Source: Ramlibacter terrae
Lineage (GTDB): Bacteria; Pseudomonadota; Gammaproteobacteria; Burkholderiales; Burkholderiaceae_C
DNA length: 64,000 nucleotides
Assembly: GCA_013127575.1 (NCBI GenBank)
Contig: CP053418.1
Location: 4,898,001-4,962,000 of the forward strand
Reading direction: 5' to 3'
In this document: piece by piece, positions 27,662 to 37,573 of the stretch
Layout: the number at the start of each line of letters is the position of its first letter
Numbering within the stretch: the stretch's first letter is position 1
The notes under the pieces: model-generated
What the model saw: the letters and a program-made list of their open reading frames with translations, nothing else
Told to the model about the DNA's origin: nothing
Database searches by the model: none
Program-made: the position numbers and the translations under genes

Positions 27662-28246
27662 CTTGGAAGCTCTCCTCGCATCGTTCGGAATGGTGGCCAT
27701 CGCGGAGATGGGCGATAAGACGCAGCTCCTCTCCTTTTTGCTCGCCACCAAGTTCAAGGGCCGGCACGGTGCCATCATCCTTGGCATCTTCGCTGCGACG
27801 GCCGCGAATCACTTTGTTGCCGCCTTCGTTGGCGACTGGGTGGCAGCGAACGTCAGCCAAAACGTGATGCGCTGGGTCCTTGGCCTGGCCTTTCTCGGCT
27901 TCGCGGCTTGGGCCCTCATCCCGGACAAACTCGAAGAGAGTGAGAAGCCGGCTCGCTTCGGCGCCTTCGCGACCACTCTGATTGCCTTCTTTCTGGCCGA
28001 GATGGGTGACAAGACGCAGTTCGCGACGGTGGCGCTCGGGGCCAAGTACGCCAGCCTCTCGATGGTCGTCATCGGCACCACGCTGGGCATGATGGCGGCG
28101 AACATCCCTGCTGTACTGCTTGGGGAGCGCCGGCTCGGTATATCCCGCTGGCCAAGATGCGCTTCATCGCGGCAGCGCTGTTCGCCGGCTTTGGTCTGCT
28201 AATCCTACTGAACCTACCGCGCGGACTCGCTCTGACCAATGCGTGA
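27662..28246 (+). CDS. TMEM165/GDT1 (UPF0016) family Mn2+ exporter
   Basis: About 195 residues with one break near 28130. Two copies of the family motif E-M-G-D-K-T-Q occur, in MVAIAEMGDKTQLLSFLLAT and FFLAEMGDKTQFATVALG, each within a three-helix half, giving the internally duplicated six-helix fold. Start chosen at TTG 27662, just before EALLASFG. The end is MRFIAAALFAGFGLLILLNL then PRGLALTNA. Members export Mn2+, sometimes Ca2+. The upstream riboswitch supports manganese. Confidence 0.9.
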
Positions 28247-28303
28247 GACTTCGGCGGGCTGGCCGAGGACGCACATCCGCCGGGCGTGTTCACCTGCGGG
28301 TAA

Positions 28304-28540
28304 TCAGCGGGCGGGCGACTGCGGCCCCTTTCCGCCGTCGCGCCGCACCGACATTGCCTGCATGTGTTCCGTGCACATGGCCATCATCTTGTCCATCTCG
28401 GGACCTGATGCACGGCCCATCATCATCGGCATGTCACCCATCATCATCGCGTGCTGTGGCGCAGCCGGAGGTGTCTGCGCACAACCGACCAATGTGCTAG
28501 CGGTAGCCATAGCGACTACGGACCCCATCAACTTGTTCAT
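28304..28540 (-). CDS. Methionine-rich lipoprotein
   Basis: 78 residues, intact. The lipoprotein signal MNKLMGSVVAMATASTLVGC ends in the lipobox LVGC. The mature part is strikingly Met-rich (MMMGDMPMMMG, then MDKMMAMCTEHMQAM), as in periplasmic Cu(I)-binding proteins. It lies at the downstream end of the leftward copper run, after cusF. A copper-binding role is inferred from composition and position. Confidence 0.7.
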   Translation of the reverse strand: MNKLMGSVVAMATASTLVGCAQTPPAAPQHAMMMGDMPMMMGRASGPEMDKMMAMCTEHMQAMSVRRDGGKGPQSPAR

Positions 28541-28632
28541 AGCAAACTCCTGTTGAACAACCATCACAACATGCACTCGGCACACGAGCGCCGAGCTCCA
28601 CACCGGGGCTCACTGATTGGCCTCCGATAGAG

Positions 28633-28980
28633 TCAGCGAACCGGCTTCAATTCCGTCACCGTCGCTTTGCCCCCGACCATCTCGGCACGGAACTTGACCT
28701 TCTGGCCCACTTTCACGTTCTTCAGCATCTTCTTGTCGGAAACATCAAAGCCCATCGTCATGGCCGGCATGCCGAGATTCGGCAGGTCACCGTGGTTCAA
28801 CACGATGAGGCCCTTCTCCAAGTCCACCTTCTTCACTTCGGCGTCAACGAGAGGCATTGCGGACTTGGAATCGGAGGCGGCCGGCTTCATGGGCATGGAC
28901 ATGCCCGACATGCCTTGCTGCGCATGGGCACCGGCAGCCGCGAACAGAGACAAGGCGGCGAGGAGATGGCTGAACTTCAT
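28633..28980 (-). CDS. cusF: CusF-like periplasmic copper-binding protein
   Basis: 115 residues, intact, chosen start at 28980. Signal MKFSHLLAALSLFAAAGAHA, a Met-rich linker (QQGMSGMSMPMK), then a beta-barrel domain AEVKKVDLEKGLIVLNHGDL with NLGMPAMTMGFDVSDK. The H and two M of N-H-G...M-P-A-M-T-M are the Cu(I)/Ag(I) ligands of CusF. It passes periplasmic copper to the CusCBA complex encoded immediately upstream (16 bp). Confidence 0.93.
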   Translation of the reverse strand: MKFSHLLAALSLFAAAGAHAQQGMSGMSMPMKPAASDSKSAMPLVDAEVKKVDLEKGLIVLNHGDLPNLGMPAMTMGFDVSDKKMLKNVKVGQKVKFRAEMVGGKATVTELKPVR

Positions 28981-28996
28981 AGGGAGCTCCTGAGGG

Positions 28997-31900
28997 TTAA
29001 CGGGTAGAGGGTTGGTGAAGGACGGCATCGGCAGGTGCATGTGCATGAACGGGAGCCGGCGTGCGGCGGCGATTCAGCAGGTACCAGGCCGCAGGGATGA
29101 CAAGCATGCTCAGTAAGGGTGCGGTGACCATGCCGCCAACCATCGGCGCAGCGATGCGGGTCATGACCTCAGAGCCCGTGCCGCTTCCCACCAGGATAGG
29201 AAGCAGGCCCGCCATCACCACTGCAACCGTCATTGCTTTCGGGCGCACGCGCTGCACGGCGCCTTCGCGGATGGCGGCGAGCAGAGTCTGCTCGGTGTCC
29301 GGTTCACCAGCAGCCAAGCGCACGGAGTGCGCGTTCTTCAGGTACACAAGCATCACGACGCCGAACTCCGCCGCCACGCCGGCGAGCGCGATGAAGCCCA
29401 CCGCGGTGGCCACCGAGATGTTGTGCCCGAGCGCCCACACGAGCCAGAATCCACCCACCAGAGAGAACGGCACGGCCGCAAGTACGAGCGTCGCGTCCTT
29501 GAACGAGCGGAACAGAAGGTACAGAAGCACGAAGATGACCGCCAGCGTGGCGGGCACAACCACTTTGAGGCGCTCCGTCGCCCGTTCCAGTACTCGAACT
29601 GGCCAGACCAGGAGACCGAATAGCCCGATGGCAGCTTCACCTCTTTGGCCACTGCTGCCTGCATGTCGTTCACGACGGAGCGCAGGTCTCGACCACGAAC
29701 ATCCACGTACACCCACCCGGAGAGCCTTGCGTTTTCGCTGCGCAGCATCGGCGGCCCTTCCCCGGATATTCACGCGCGCGACGTCCTGCAACAGCAGTTG
29801 AGCGCCCTTCTCGGTGACGAACGGGAGTTGCCTCAGCCCCTCAAGCGAGTCGCGAATCTCTCGCGGATACCGGACATTGATGGGAAACCGCTCGCGCCCC
29901 CGGATGACCTCGCCAACGTTGTCTCCGCCGATGGCTGTGGAAACGATGCTCTGCACACCCGCCACAGACAAGCCGTACCTGGCCGCGGCCGCACGGTCGA
30001 CGTCCACGTCGATGTAACGACCGCCAGTGAGGCGCTCGGCCGGGCCGAGGACACACCGGGCACTTTCTTGACGGCAGTTTCGACCTGTCCGGTGAGCCGG
30101 TCGATAGTGGCCAAATCGGCGCCCGCGACCTTCACGCCCACCGGGCTCTTGATACCAGTGGCCAGCATGTCAATGCGGTTGCGAATCGGCGGAACCCAAA
30201 CGTTCGATAGGCCGGGCACCTTCACCACGCGGTCAAGTTCCTCCACGAGCTTGTCCGGCGTCATGCCAGACCGCCACTGCGAGCGAGGCTTGAACTGAAT
30301 GGTGGTCTCGAACATCTCAAGCGGCGCGGGGTCCGTCGCGGTGTCTGCGCGTCCGGCCTTGCCGAACACGCGCTCCACCTCAGGAACCGTCTTGATGAGG
30401 CGGTCGGTCTGTTGCAGCAGCTCCGAAGCCTTCGATGCCGAAAGCCCAGGGCAGCGCAGAAGGCATGTACAGCAGGTCGCCTTCGTCCAGAGGCGGCAGG
30501 AACTCGCCTCCGAGCCGCGTTACCGGGACGATGGTGAGCGCGAGGAGCACCGCGGCTAGCGCCGTGGTCGATTTGGGGAACCGGAGGACAGCCTCCAGCG
30601 CCGGCCGATAGATGGCCGTAAGGAAGCGATTCAGCGGGTTAGAAGCTTCAGGCGGAATGCGGCCGCGAACCGGGTACCCCATGAGAACGGGAACCAACGT
30701 GACCGACAGTCCCGCCGCGGCGGCCATTGCGTACGTCTTGGTGAATGCAAGCGGCGAGAACAAGCGGCCCTCCTGCGCCTCGAGGGTGAATACCGGAACG
30801 AAAGACAGTGTGATGACCGGGAGTGAGAAGAACAGCGCTGGTCCAACCTCAATGGATGCTTCCGTCACCAGTTCCCAGCGTTCTGCCAAGCTGGGTCCGC
30901 GCCCATGCTGATGCTCGAAGGCTTCCGGTGCTTGTGTGCGTTTTCGATGAGCACAATGGCCGCGTCGACCATGGCTCCAAGGGCGATGGCGATGCCGCCC
31001 AAAGAGAGGATGTTCGCGCTGACGCCCTGCCACTGCATGACGATGAAGGCGGCCAACACGCCCACCGGAAGCGTCACCACTGCAACGAACGCGGAGCGCA
31101 GGTGGAAAAGGAACGCCACGCACACAAGGGCAACGACTACGAACTCCTCAACCAGCTTCCAACTGAGGTTTTCCACCGCCCGGTCGATGAGCAGCGACCG
31201 GTCGTAGGTCGGCACCACCTCAACGCCCGGCGGCAAGCTGGCCTTGAGCGTGTCCAGCTTCGCCTTGACGGCCTGAATGGTCGTGCGTGCGTTTTTACCC
31301 GAACGCATAACAACCACACCGCCGGTCACCTCGCCCCTGGCCATCCAACTCCGCGATGCCGCGGCGCATCTCGGGCCCAATCTGGACGAAGGCGACGTCT
31401 CGCAGCAGAACCGGCGTTGCTCCGGAGAGGCTGATGGGGATGGTGCGGAAGTCGTCGAGGGAGCGCAGGAACCCGCGGGAGCGCACCATGTACTCTGCCT
31501 CCGCGAGCTCCACCACTGAACCGCCCGAGGCTTGGTTGGCGTTCTGGAGTGCCTCGACGACCATGCGTTGGGTGACTCCCAACGTTCGCATTCGGTCCGG
31601 GTCCAACACCACTTGGTACTGGCGCACCATGCCGCCGATGCTGGCCACCTCCGCTACGTCGGGCACTGTCTTGAGCTCGAACTTTAGGAACCAGTCGTTG
31701 AGCGCACGCAGCTGCGAAATGTCGTTCTTGCCTGTGCGGTCGACCAGCGCGTACTCGTACACCCAGCCCACCCCGGTGGCATCCGGCCCCGGGGACGCAT
31801 TGGCGCCTGCGGGCAGCCGGCTCTGGACTGGTTCAGGTATTCGACCACTCGCGACCGGGCCCAATACGGGTCGGTCTTATCGTCGAACAGAACGTAGACA

Positions 31901-32174
31901 AACGAGTCTCCGAAGAAGGAGTACCCGCGCACGACCTTCGCGCCCGGAACGCTGAGCATGGTTGTCGTCAACGGATACGTGACCAGGTCCTCGACGACTT
32001 GCGGTGCCTTGCCCGGATACGGGGTTCGCACGATGACCGGGTGTCCGAGAGGTCCGGCAGTGCGTCGAGCGACATGCGTTGGGCCGACCAAATTCCGGCC
32101 AGCACGATGAACGCGGTCGCAATCAACACCAGGAAGCGATTGCGGATGGACCAGCGAATAAGTGCCGCAATCAC
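28997..32174 (-). CDS. cusA: CusA-type Cu(I)/Ag(I) RND efflux pump (several frame breaks)
   Basis: About 1,059 residues when breaks near 29590, 29740, 30050, 30440, 30880, 31345, 31830 and 32045 are joined. GTG start at 32174 overlaps the cusB stop (GTGA). First helix IAALIRWSIRNRFLVLIATA; the proton-relay signature ALGAMVDAAIVLIENAHKHR is the D-A-A type of Cu/Ag pumps. The periplasmic part has YPLTTTMLSVPGAKVVRGYS. The last helices end in MLVIPAAWYLLNRRRTPAP with a His-bearing tail. It pumps monovalent copper or silver out through CusB and CusC. Confidence 0.93.
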
Positions 32175-33684
32175 TTGGCAGCTCCCGCGGGCTGCACCTT
32201 CACGAGTTCCCAGCCCATGGGGCCACCCTTCTTGAACTCGAATTGAATGCTGTCGCCGGCCTTCAGGCCCGGGAATGCCTTCGCTTCCGGCTTGCTGAAT
32301 CCCATGGTCATGGCTGGCCACTTCAGCTCGGGCACAGGGCCATGCGAGATGGTGATGCCGTCCGGGTCCACGCTCTCGACCTTGCCTTGTGCGCTGTAGA
32401 CGCCGGGCGCGGAAGGAGCCTTCGCCTGCGCTGGCGGCGCGCTCGCCGGAGGCGCCGCCTGACCTGCAGCAGCCATGCCGCCCGGGACGGACTTGAGGCG
32501 AGCCTCCGAGTCCACAAGGAACTGCCCGCTGGCCACGACCTGGTCGCCTTCGTTCAGCCCTTGGACGACCTCGAGTTGGTCGCCGAGGTCCGCGCCCAGG
32601 CTGACCTCGCGAGGCTCGAAGGCGCCGTTCGCATTGCGCACGATGGCCACAGCACGTGTGCCGGTCCGGATGACCGCTTCGGCGGGCACCACCAATCGGG
32701 TGCTCACCGGCCCTGCCACCTGCAGGCGCAGGAGCATCCCCGGCGTGAGACGGCCAGCCTTGTTGGCAACCTCGAAGCGGGCTTGCACGGTCCGTGTGTT
32801 GGAGCTGACCTGAGGAAGGATTTCCTTGAGCTCCCCGTCGAACGTCTGCGATGCGTCTGCCTGCAGGGCTGCCTTCACCTTCTGGCCACGGCGGAGACGA
32901 ACGGCCTGCACTTCCGGCACCTCCGCGACTGCCCAGACCCGCTCAAGGCCGGCGATTCGGAAAAGCGTCATGCCGGGGTTCACAGCCACGCCGTCGCGCA
33001 CGCCGAGCTCCGCCACGACTCCGCTCACCGGGGCCGGCACTGTGAATCGGGCTTGAGCGGTGCCCACCTGCTCGCTTTGCCGCAATAGCGCATCCGGAAT
33101 GGACATCGCGCGCATCCGGTCCCGCGCTGCGGAGAGGAGGTCCTCCGAGACGCCGGCTCGCTTCAAGGCCAAATACTCGTTCTGCGGCCCCAGCCAGTCC
33201 GGGGCAAAAATCGTTGCCAGCGGCTGCCCGCGACGGACGTACTCCATGGGCGCGCGGACTAGCAGGCGCTCGACGTAGCCGTTGACCCGGGTCTGGACGG
33301 CCTCGGTCAGTCGCTCGTCGAACTGCACGGTGCCGACTGCGTCGAACGAACTGGCTACCTGAGTGCGCGTCACCGTGGCCGTACGAATGCCAAGGTTCTG
33401 CTGCACGCCCGGACTGACCTTCACTCCAGTGTCGTTCTGCTCGTCGGCGTACACCGGCACAAGCTGCATGTCCATGAAAGGCGACTTGCCGGGCTTGTCG
33501 AACCGAGGCCCGGGGACCATCGGGTCGTGCCAGTAGAGGACCTTGCGCTCGCCCTCCGGTCCTGCGCCGGGTGCGCTGACTGTCTGGGGGTGGTCCGAGG
33601 TGCCGACGTGCTTGCCGGCAAAGAAGCCACCGGCGGCGGGGCTACTGCCGCAACAGCTGCGGCCGCGATGTGAGTGCGCCTCAT
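32171..33684 (-). CDS. cusB: CusB periplasmic adaptor with C-terminal CusF domain
   Basis: About 505 residues with one break near 33640. The N-terminus MRRTHIAAAAVAAVA is a signal anchor. Next is a heavy-metal-binding module (LYWHDPMVPGPRFDKPGKSP, FMDMQLVPVYAD), then the lipoyl and barrel domains (VNGYVERLLVRAPMEYVRRG, FTVPAPVSGVVAELGVRDGV). After a Pro/Ala linker the last 80 residues are a second CusF-like domain (GKVESVDPDGITISHG, WPAMTMGF). Fusion of adaptor and metallochaperone is seen in some Cus systems. ATG overlaps the cusC stop. Confidence 0.93.
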
Positions 33685-34909
33685 TGGGCACCTCCGGGAA
33701 TGGGTTTGAAGGCAAGCTGCGCCTGCGCCTTGGCTAGGTCTCGCTGGAGCGTGAGCAGTTTGCGCTGAACCTCTACCTCCGCGTGCCGTGCCTCGAAAAG
33801 CGTCATGAGCTGCACTTGGTTCGAGCGATAGCCGGCCAAGGCCGCCTGAACGCGCTGCTGCGCTGGTGTCACGACGCCAGCCCGGTAGCGCTCCACCCGC
33901 TGCCCGAGACGCTGAGCGTCGCTCGCAAGGGCGCGGTACTCGCCCGCGGCCATGCGCGTGGCCTCTTCGAGCGCAGCCTCCGCCTTCTCCACGGCTGCGA
34001 GCTTGGCTGCAGTCTCGCGGTCCTGGCGCTCGCCGGAGCTATTGGCAGCGGGATAGTCACGCCGATGTTGACCATGTCCGAGAAGCCCGTGCGCTGTCCA
34101 TAGGAGGCCTCCCGGGTCCAGTTCGGCTTCCGGTTTGCGGCCGTGGCAGAGGCTTCTGTGCGCGCCACCTCGATGTCACGTTGCGCCCTGGACCACCGCG
34201 GGATGGTCGGCAACATAGGCCTGCTCGCCACGGCTGGACGGCAGCGCCGGCGGCACCAGTTCGTCTGGACGCGACCCAACCCAGCGCTGCAGGTTGGCGA
34301 GTGCAGCGGCCTGTGCTTGTCCCACATCCGCGGATTCGTCTTCCGCCACCCCTCGTGCTGCCGTCAGCTGCAGGACTTCCTCGGCTGCTGCCCGCCGATG
34401 ACGCAAGGCGGGCTCGTGCGGCTTCCGCCTCCTCATGCACATGGTGCTCAGTAAGGGCCGTGAGCTTCAGTGCTTGGGCGGCGTAGTAGGCATCCGGGTA
34501 GGCCAGCGCGGTCTGCAGGCGGGTGTCTGCCAAGGCAACCAGGCCAGCTACCGCTTCCCGTCCAACCTGCGCGGTAGCAGCCGCTTGGCGAAGCGCTCGC
34601 TTTTCGGGGGACACCCACTCTGGCTCACCCCAATACGCTTCATGGTCATTGAATCCGCGGTGGTGCGAAGGCGGTCCGGGCCAGTGATAGGCAGGTTCTC
34701 GATGCCGACCATGAGCATCGGGTCAGGGAGCTGCCCGGCAGCGCGCGCGGCCTCAGCAGCGCCTGCCGCGCCGGCGCGTGCTGCACGCACAGCACGGGAG
34801 CGCTGCGCCGCAAGTTCGAGTGCCTGCTCCAGTGTCAGGGGCGCTGCCCGGCGAGAGCCGGCAGGAGTGCGGCCAGTGCACCGGCCGCAGGAAGGAAACG
34901 GATAAGCAT
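33681..34909 (-). CDS. cusC: CusC-type outer-membrane channel (TolC family)
   Basis: About 410 residues, breaks near 34850, 34625, 34390 and 34040. Starts MLIRFLPAAGALAALLPALA (signal), then LTLEQALELAAQRSRAVRAA and LPDPMLMVGIENLPITGPDR. The last third has EKAEAALEEATRMAAGEYRA and ALAGYRSNQVQLMTLFEARH, the late helical hairpin of OMF proteins. It forms the outer-membrane exit for CusAB. Its TGA overlaps the cusB ATG, and the operon order is cusC-cusB-cusA-cusF. Confidence 0.88.
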
Positions 34910-34984
34910 GGAATCTCCGAAGACAATGGGGCGGAAGTCGCGCGCGGGCCATGCCGCGGCGACGCCGATGTGTCGACGGAGAGG

Positions 34985-35374
34985 TCAGACTCGAAGTCTG
35001 AGTGTGGACAGGAAGAGCGGGTCCGGAGGTGGTCGAGCCTGACCGGCGTCAGCCATGACGGCCGATTCGGAAGCTTCGTTGTCCAGCACTTCCGGAACAA
35101 GAAGGACCAGAACGACCGCAGGCAGGCTCACTGTCGGGAGCTGCACGGGGTCGAACGACTGAGGAGCCTTTGTGCAATGCTGCAGGCACAGCACGGGCTG
35201 GGCCTCGTCGGAAGCCATGCCTTCACATGGCTCGCCGGGCGCCATTTCCATCACCACCTGCTCGCTGGGCGTCCCGGTCGGGCAGATGTAGTTCGCCAAC
35301 GCCAGCTGCGAAAACAGCAGCGACAGCACCATCAAGACGATGGTGCTGAGGCGGCGAGTGGTTCGGCTAACCAT
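34985..35374 (-). CDS. Small exported copper-regulon protein (hypothetical)
   Basis: 129 residues, intact. Signal MVSRTTRRLSTIVLMVLSLL then LANYICPTGTPSEQVVMEMA, GEPCEGM and VLCLQHCTKAPQSFDPVQLP, followed by a hydrophobic stretch (VSLPAVVLVLLVPEVL) and a Pro-rich tail ending TLRLRV. Cys and Met placement suggests periplasmic copper binding. Similar genes lie before cusCBA in other Burkholderiales, but the function is not known to me. Confidence 0.6.
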   Translation of the reverse strand: MVSRTTRRLSTIVLMVLSLLFSQLALANYICPTGTPSEQVVMEMAPGEPCEGMASDEAQPVLCLQHCTKAPQSFDPVQLPTVSLPAVVLVLLVPEVLDNEASESAVMADAGQARPPPDPLFLSTLRLRV

Positions 35375-35422
35375 TGGAAACAGTGTAGCGCGGATGGCTT
35401 ATATCCGCTCGCACCAAAACGG

Positions 35423-35752
35423 CTACGCCGCCATGCGCTCGCACTCCTCGGCGCACCGCCGACACGCGTCGGAGCAGGCTTGGCAATGGTCCATCTTGTG
35501 CTTGGCGCACTCTTCGGCACACAGCCGGCAAATCTGCGCGCAGAACGCACAGGCCTGCTTGATGCCCTCGGAACCTCGGGACATGTAGCCGGCAGCCAGT
35601 CGGCACGCTGCAGCGCAGTCGATGTCCAGCGCGATGCAACGAGCCATCATCTTCACGTCCTGCTCCTGTAGGCAGGAGACTGCGCAGTGGTCGCAAGCCT
35701 GCGCGCACGCGTAGCACGCGTCGATGCATGATTGGTGTTTCTGATGAGCCAT
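35423..35752 (-). CDS. Four-helix-bundle copper storage protein (Csp, DUF326)
   Basis: 109 residues, intact. The sequence MAHQKHQSCIDACYACAQAC continues with DHCAVSCLQEQD, ARCIALDIDCAAACRLA, ACAFCAQICRLCAEECAK and HCQACSDACRRCAEECERM, about 19 cysteines on one face of four helices. That is the Csp fold, which binds many Cu(I) ions. No signal peptide is seen, so it is cytosolic like Csp3. A GTG 12 bp earlier is an alternative start overlapping the DUF305 stop. Confidence 0.92.
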   Translation of the reverse strand: MAHQKHQSCIDACYACAQACDHCAVSCLQEQDVKMMARCIALDIDCAAACRLAAGYMSRGSEGIKQACAFCAQICRLCAEECAKHKMDHCQACSDACRRCAEECERMAA

Positions 35753-35760
35753 TCCAAGCC

Positions 35761-36159
35761 TCACTTATTCTTGGCGAGCCACTTGTCGAGCTGCCCAATT
35801 TCCTTCTTCTGGTCGCGGATGATTTTCTGCGCCATCTCCTTCAGCTCGGGCGACTTGCCACCCTGCAGTTCGGCCTGCGCCATCTCCACGGCCTGCTGAT
35901 GGTGCATGCGCATCATCATCGCGAAGTCCTTGTCCGTGTCGCCGGTGGGCTTCATCTCTTGCATCTTCTGCATGCCCGCCATCATGCTGGCGTGCATGTC
36001 CACTTTGGCGCCTTGCGACTTGGAAGCAGCTTGGCCCTGCGCGGCATGACCTTGGGAGCCGTGACCGGAGCTGCCGTGGGAGCTCGACTGAGCGACAGCC
36101 ATCGAGCTGAACGCAATGCATGCCGAGGCGACGAGAACTGGAACGCGGAAGGTCTTCAT
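35761..36159 (-). CDS. DUF305 family periplasmic protein
   Basis: 132 residues. Signal MKTFRVPVLVASACIAFSSM to VAQ, then a Ser/His/Gly/Gln-rich linker, then a ferritin-like DUF305 domain with the core KDFAMMMRMHHQQAVEMAQ and EMAQKIIRDQKKEIGQLDKW. The M-x-x-H-H-Q motif is diagnostic. The family is frequent in copper clusters and its role is not established. The stop lies 9 bp before the Csp start. Confidence 0.9.
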   Translation of the reverse strand: MKTFRVPVLVASACIAFSSMAVAQSSSHGSSGHGSQGHAAQGQAASKSQGAKVDMHASMMAGMQKMQEMKPTGDTDKDFAMMMRMHHQQAVEMAQAELQGGKSPELKEMAQKIIRDQKKEIGQLDKWLAKNK

Positions 36160-36261
36160 GCTTATCTCCATTGCGGTTGAGGACAGAACACACTAATTGA
36201 CGACAGGCGGACAGCGTGTGAGGCAACAGCGCTTCCGAGGTCGCACCGTTGCCTCAGGCGT

Positions 36262-36588
36262 TTACTTGGCCGCTTCGATAGCGGTCACCACGTAGATGCC
36301 GTTCTGCTTGTCGGCAGTGAATCGCACTTTGTCGCCTTCCTTCAGGCCTTCCAGCAGCTTCTTGTCGGAGGCCGTGAACACCATGGTCATGGCAGGCATG
36401 TCCGGGTTCGTCAGCGGCCCGTGGCGCAGCGTGACCTTGCCTTGTGCCAGGTCGACCTTGCGGACTTCGCCGTCGGTCTGGGCAGAGGCAGCCGCGGTGC
36501 TACCGCTCTGGGGAGCAGCCGACTGGGCGAATGCGCCGGCAGAGGCGAAGAGGCTGGCAGCGATAACAAGGGTGTGGATTGCTTTCAT
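36262..36588 (-). CDS. Second stand-alone CusF-like protein
   Basis: 108 residues from ATG 36588. Signal MKAIHTLVIAASLFASAGAF, then a Ser/Ala linker and a CusF domain: DGEVRKVDLAQGKVTLRHGP, DMPAMTMVFTASDKKLLEGL. The H in R-H-G-P and the M in M-P-A-M-T-M are retained. It is a separate gene from the upstream DUF411 protein. The two appear fused in one frame only because a base is missing near 36655. Confidence 0.9.
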   Translation of the reverse strand: MKAIHTLVIAASLFASAGAFAQSAAPQSGSTAAASAQTDGEVRKVDLAQGKVTLRHGPLTNPDMPAMTMVFTASDKKLLEGLKEGDKVRFTADKQNGIYVVTAIEAAK

Positions 36589-36601
36589 GGCGATACTCTC
36601 C

Positions 36602-37056
36602 TTAGGACTTGGGGTAAGTGGCAAACACGCTGGAGCGCCCTGCCTTGTCGATGAGAAGGACTGGTATGGGTCCTTGCGTGAGCCCACTTCCATGCCGGGT
36701 GAGCCGACCGGCATGCCGGGGACGCTCAGACCCGCGGCTGCAGGTTTCTGGGTGAGGAGGCGCTTTACCTCCTCCGCCGGCACGTGGCCCTCGAGCGCGT
36801 AGCCGGCAACCACCCCGGTGTGGCAGCTGCCGAACTGGTCCGGGATGCCTTGGCGCTTTCGCACTGCACCAGTGTCAGAAACTTCGGTCACCTTCACCGG
36901 GAAGCCAGCCGCCTTCAGGTGGTCGACCCACGCGCCGCAGCAGCCGCAGTTCGGGTCCTTAAAGACGTGGACCTCTGGCACCGACGCTGCTGCCAGTGCG
37001 GGGATGCTCGCCGCCGCGGCGGCCGCGGCGACACTCAGGAGCGTTCTGCGCTTCAT
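36602..37056 (-). CDS. DUF411 metal-binding protein
   Basis: About 151 residues. A twin-arginine-like or Sec signal MKRRTLLSVAAAAAAASIPA, then VHVFKDPNCGCCGAWVDHLK with a C-G-C-C metal site, GIPDQFGSCHTGVVAGYALE and GHVPAEEVKRLLTQKP, then GLSVPGMPVGSPGMEVGS. This is the complete DUF411 pattern, common in copper and silver clusters. The true end is TAA at 36602 after the frame break near 36655. ATG overlaps the cupredoxin stop (ATGA). Confidence 0.9.
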
Positions 37057-37550
37057 TTGACCGTCAACTTGCCGACCATGCCGGCTTCAAAGTGACCAGG
37101 AATGAGGCACGCGAACTGGAACTCGCCCGCTTTGGTGAACTGCCACACGATGTCGCCGGTGGCTCCGGGCTTTACGTGAGTCATGCTGGGCTCGTCGTGC
37201 TCCATGCCCGGGTGCTTCTTCATCAGCTCCGCGTGTTCCTTCAGCGCCGGGATGTGCCCAGCACCATCTCGTGCAGAACGGCCCCCTTGTTGGCCACGAC
37301 GAAGCGAATGGTCTCGCCCTTCTTCACGACGATGTTCTCCGGGTCGAAGCGCATCTTGTCGTTCATACCAACGCGAATCGTGCGGGTGACCTTCTTCGGG
37401 TCCCCTTGCTGACCGAAAGGCGTGTCTTCCACTTTGCTCGCATCGAACTTCTGCGGCGCCGCATGCGGCTTGTCAGTGTGGGCAAAGACGTTGGACGATA
37501 GGACGGCGGCGCCGGCCACGATGACGGCGAAAAAGTTGCTTGGTCTTCAT
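37053..37550 (-). CDS. Cupredoxin-domain periplasmic copper protein
   Basis: About 166 residues, breaks near 37515 and 37265. Signal MKTKQLF..VIVAGAAVLSS then VFAHTDKP, and a plastocyanin-like domain: IRVGMNDKMRFDPENIVVKK, VVANKGAVLHEMVLGT, ending FACLIPGHFEAGMVGKLTVK. Ligands H (L-H-E-M), C, H and M (C-L-I-P-G-H-x-x-x-x-M) form a type-1 copper site. It probably works with the multicopper oxidase encoded just upstream, 24 bp away. Confidence 0.9.
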
Positions 37551-37573
37551 GTGTGTGTGCTCCTTCTGGTTGC

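Noticed and set aside
36262..37056. Apparent DUF411-CusF fusion protein of 264 residues
   Set aside because: A missing base near 36655 joins two genes. The alternative frame gives a normal DUF411 end (TAA at 36602), and CusF has its own signal peptide and start at 36588.
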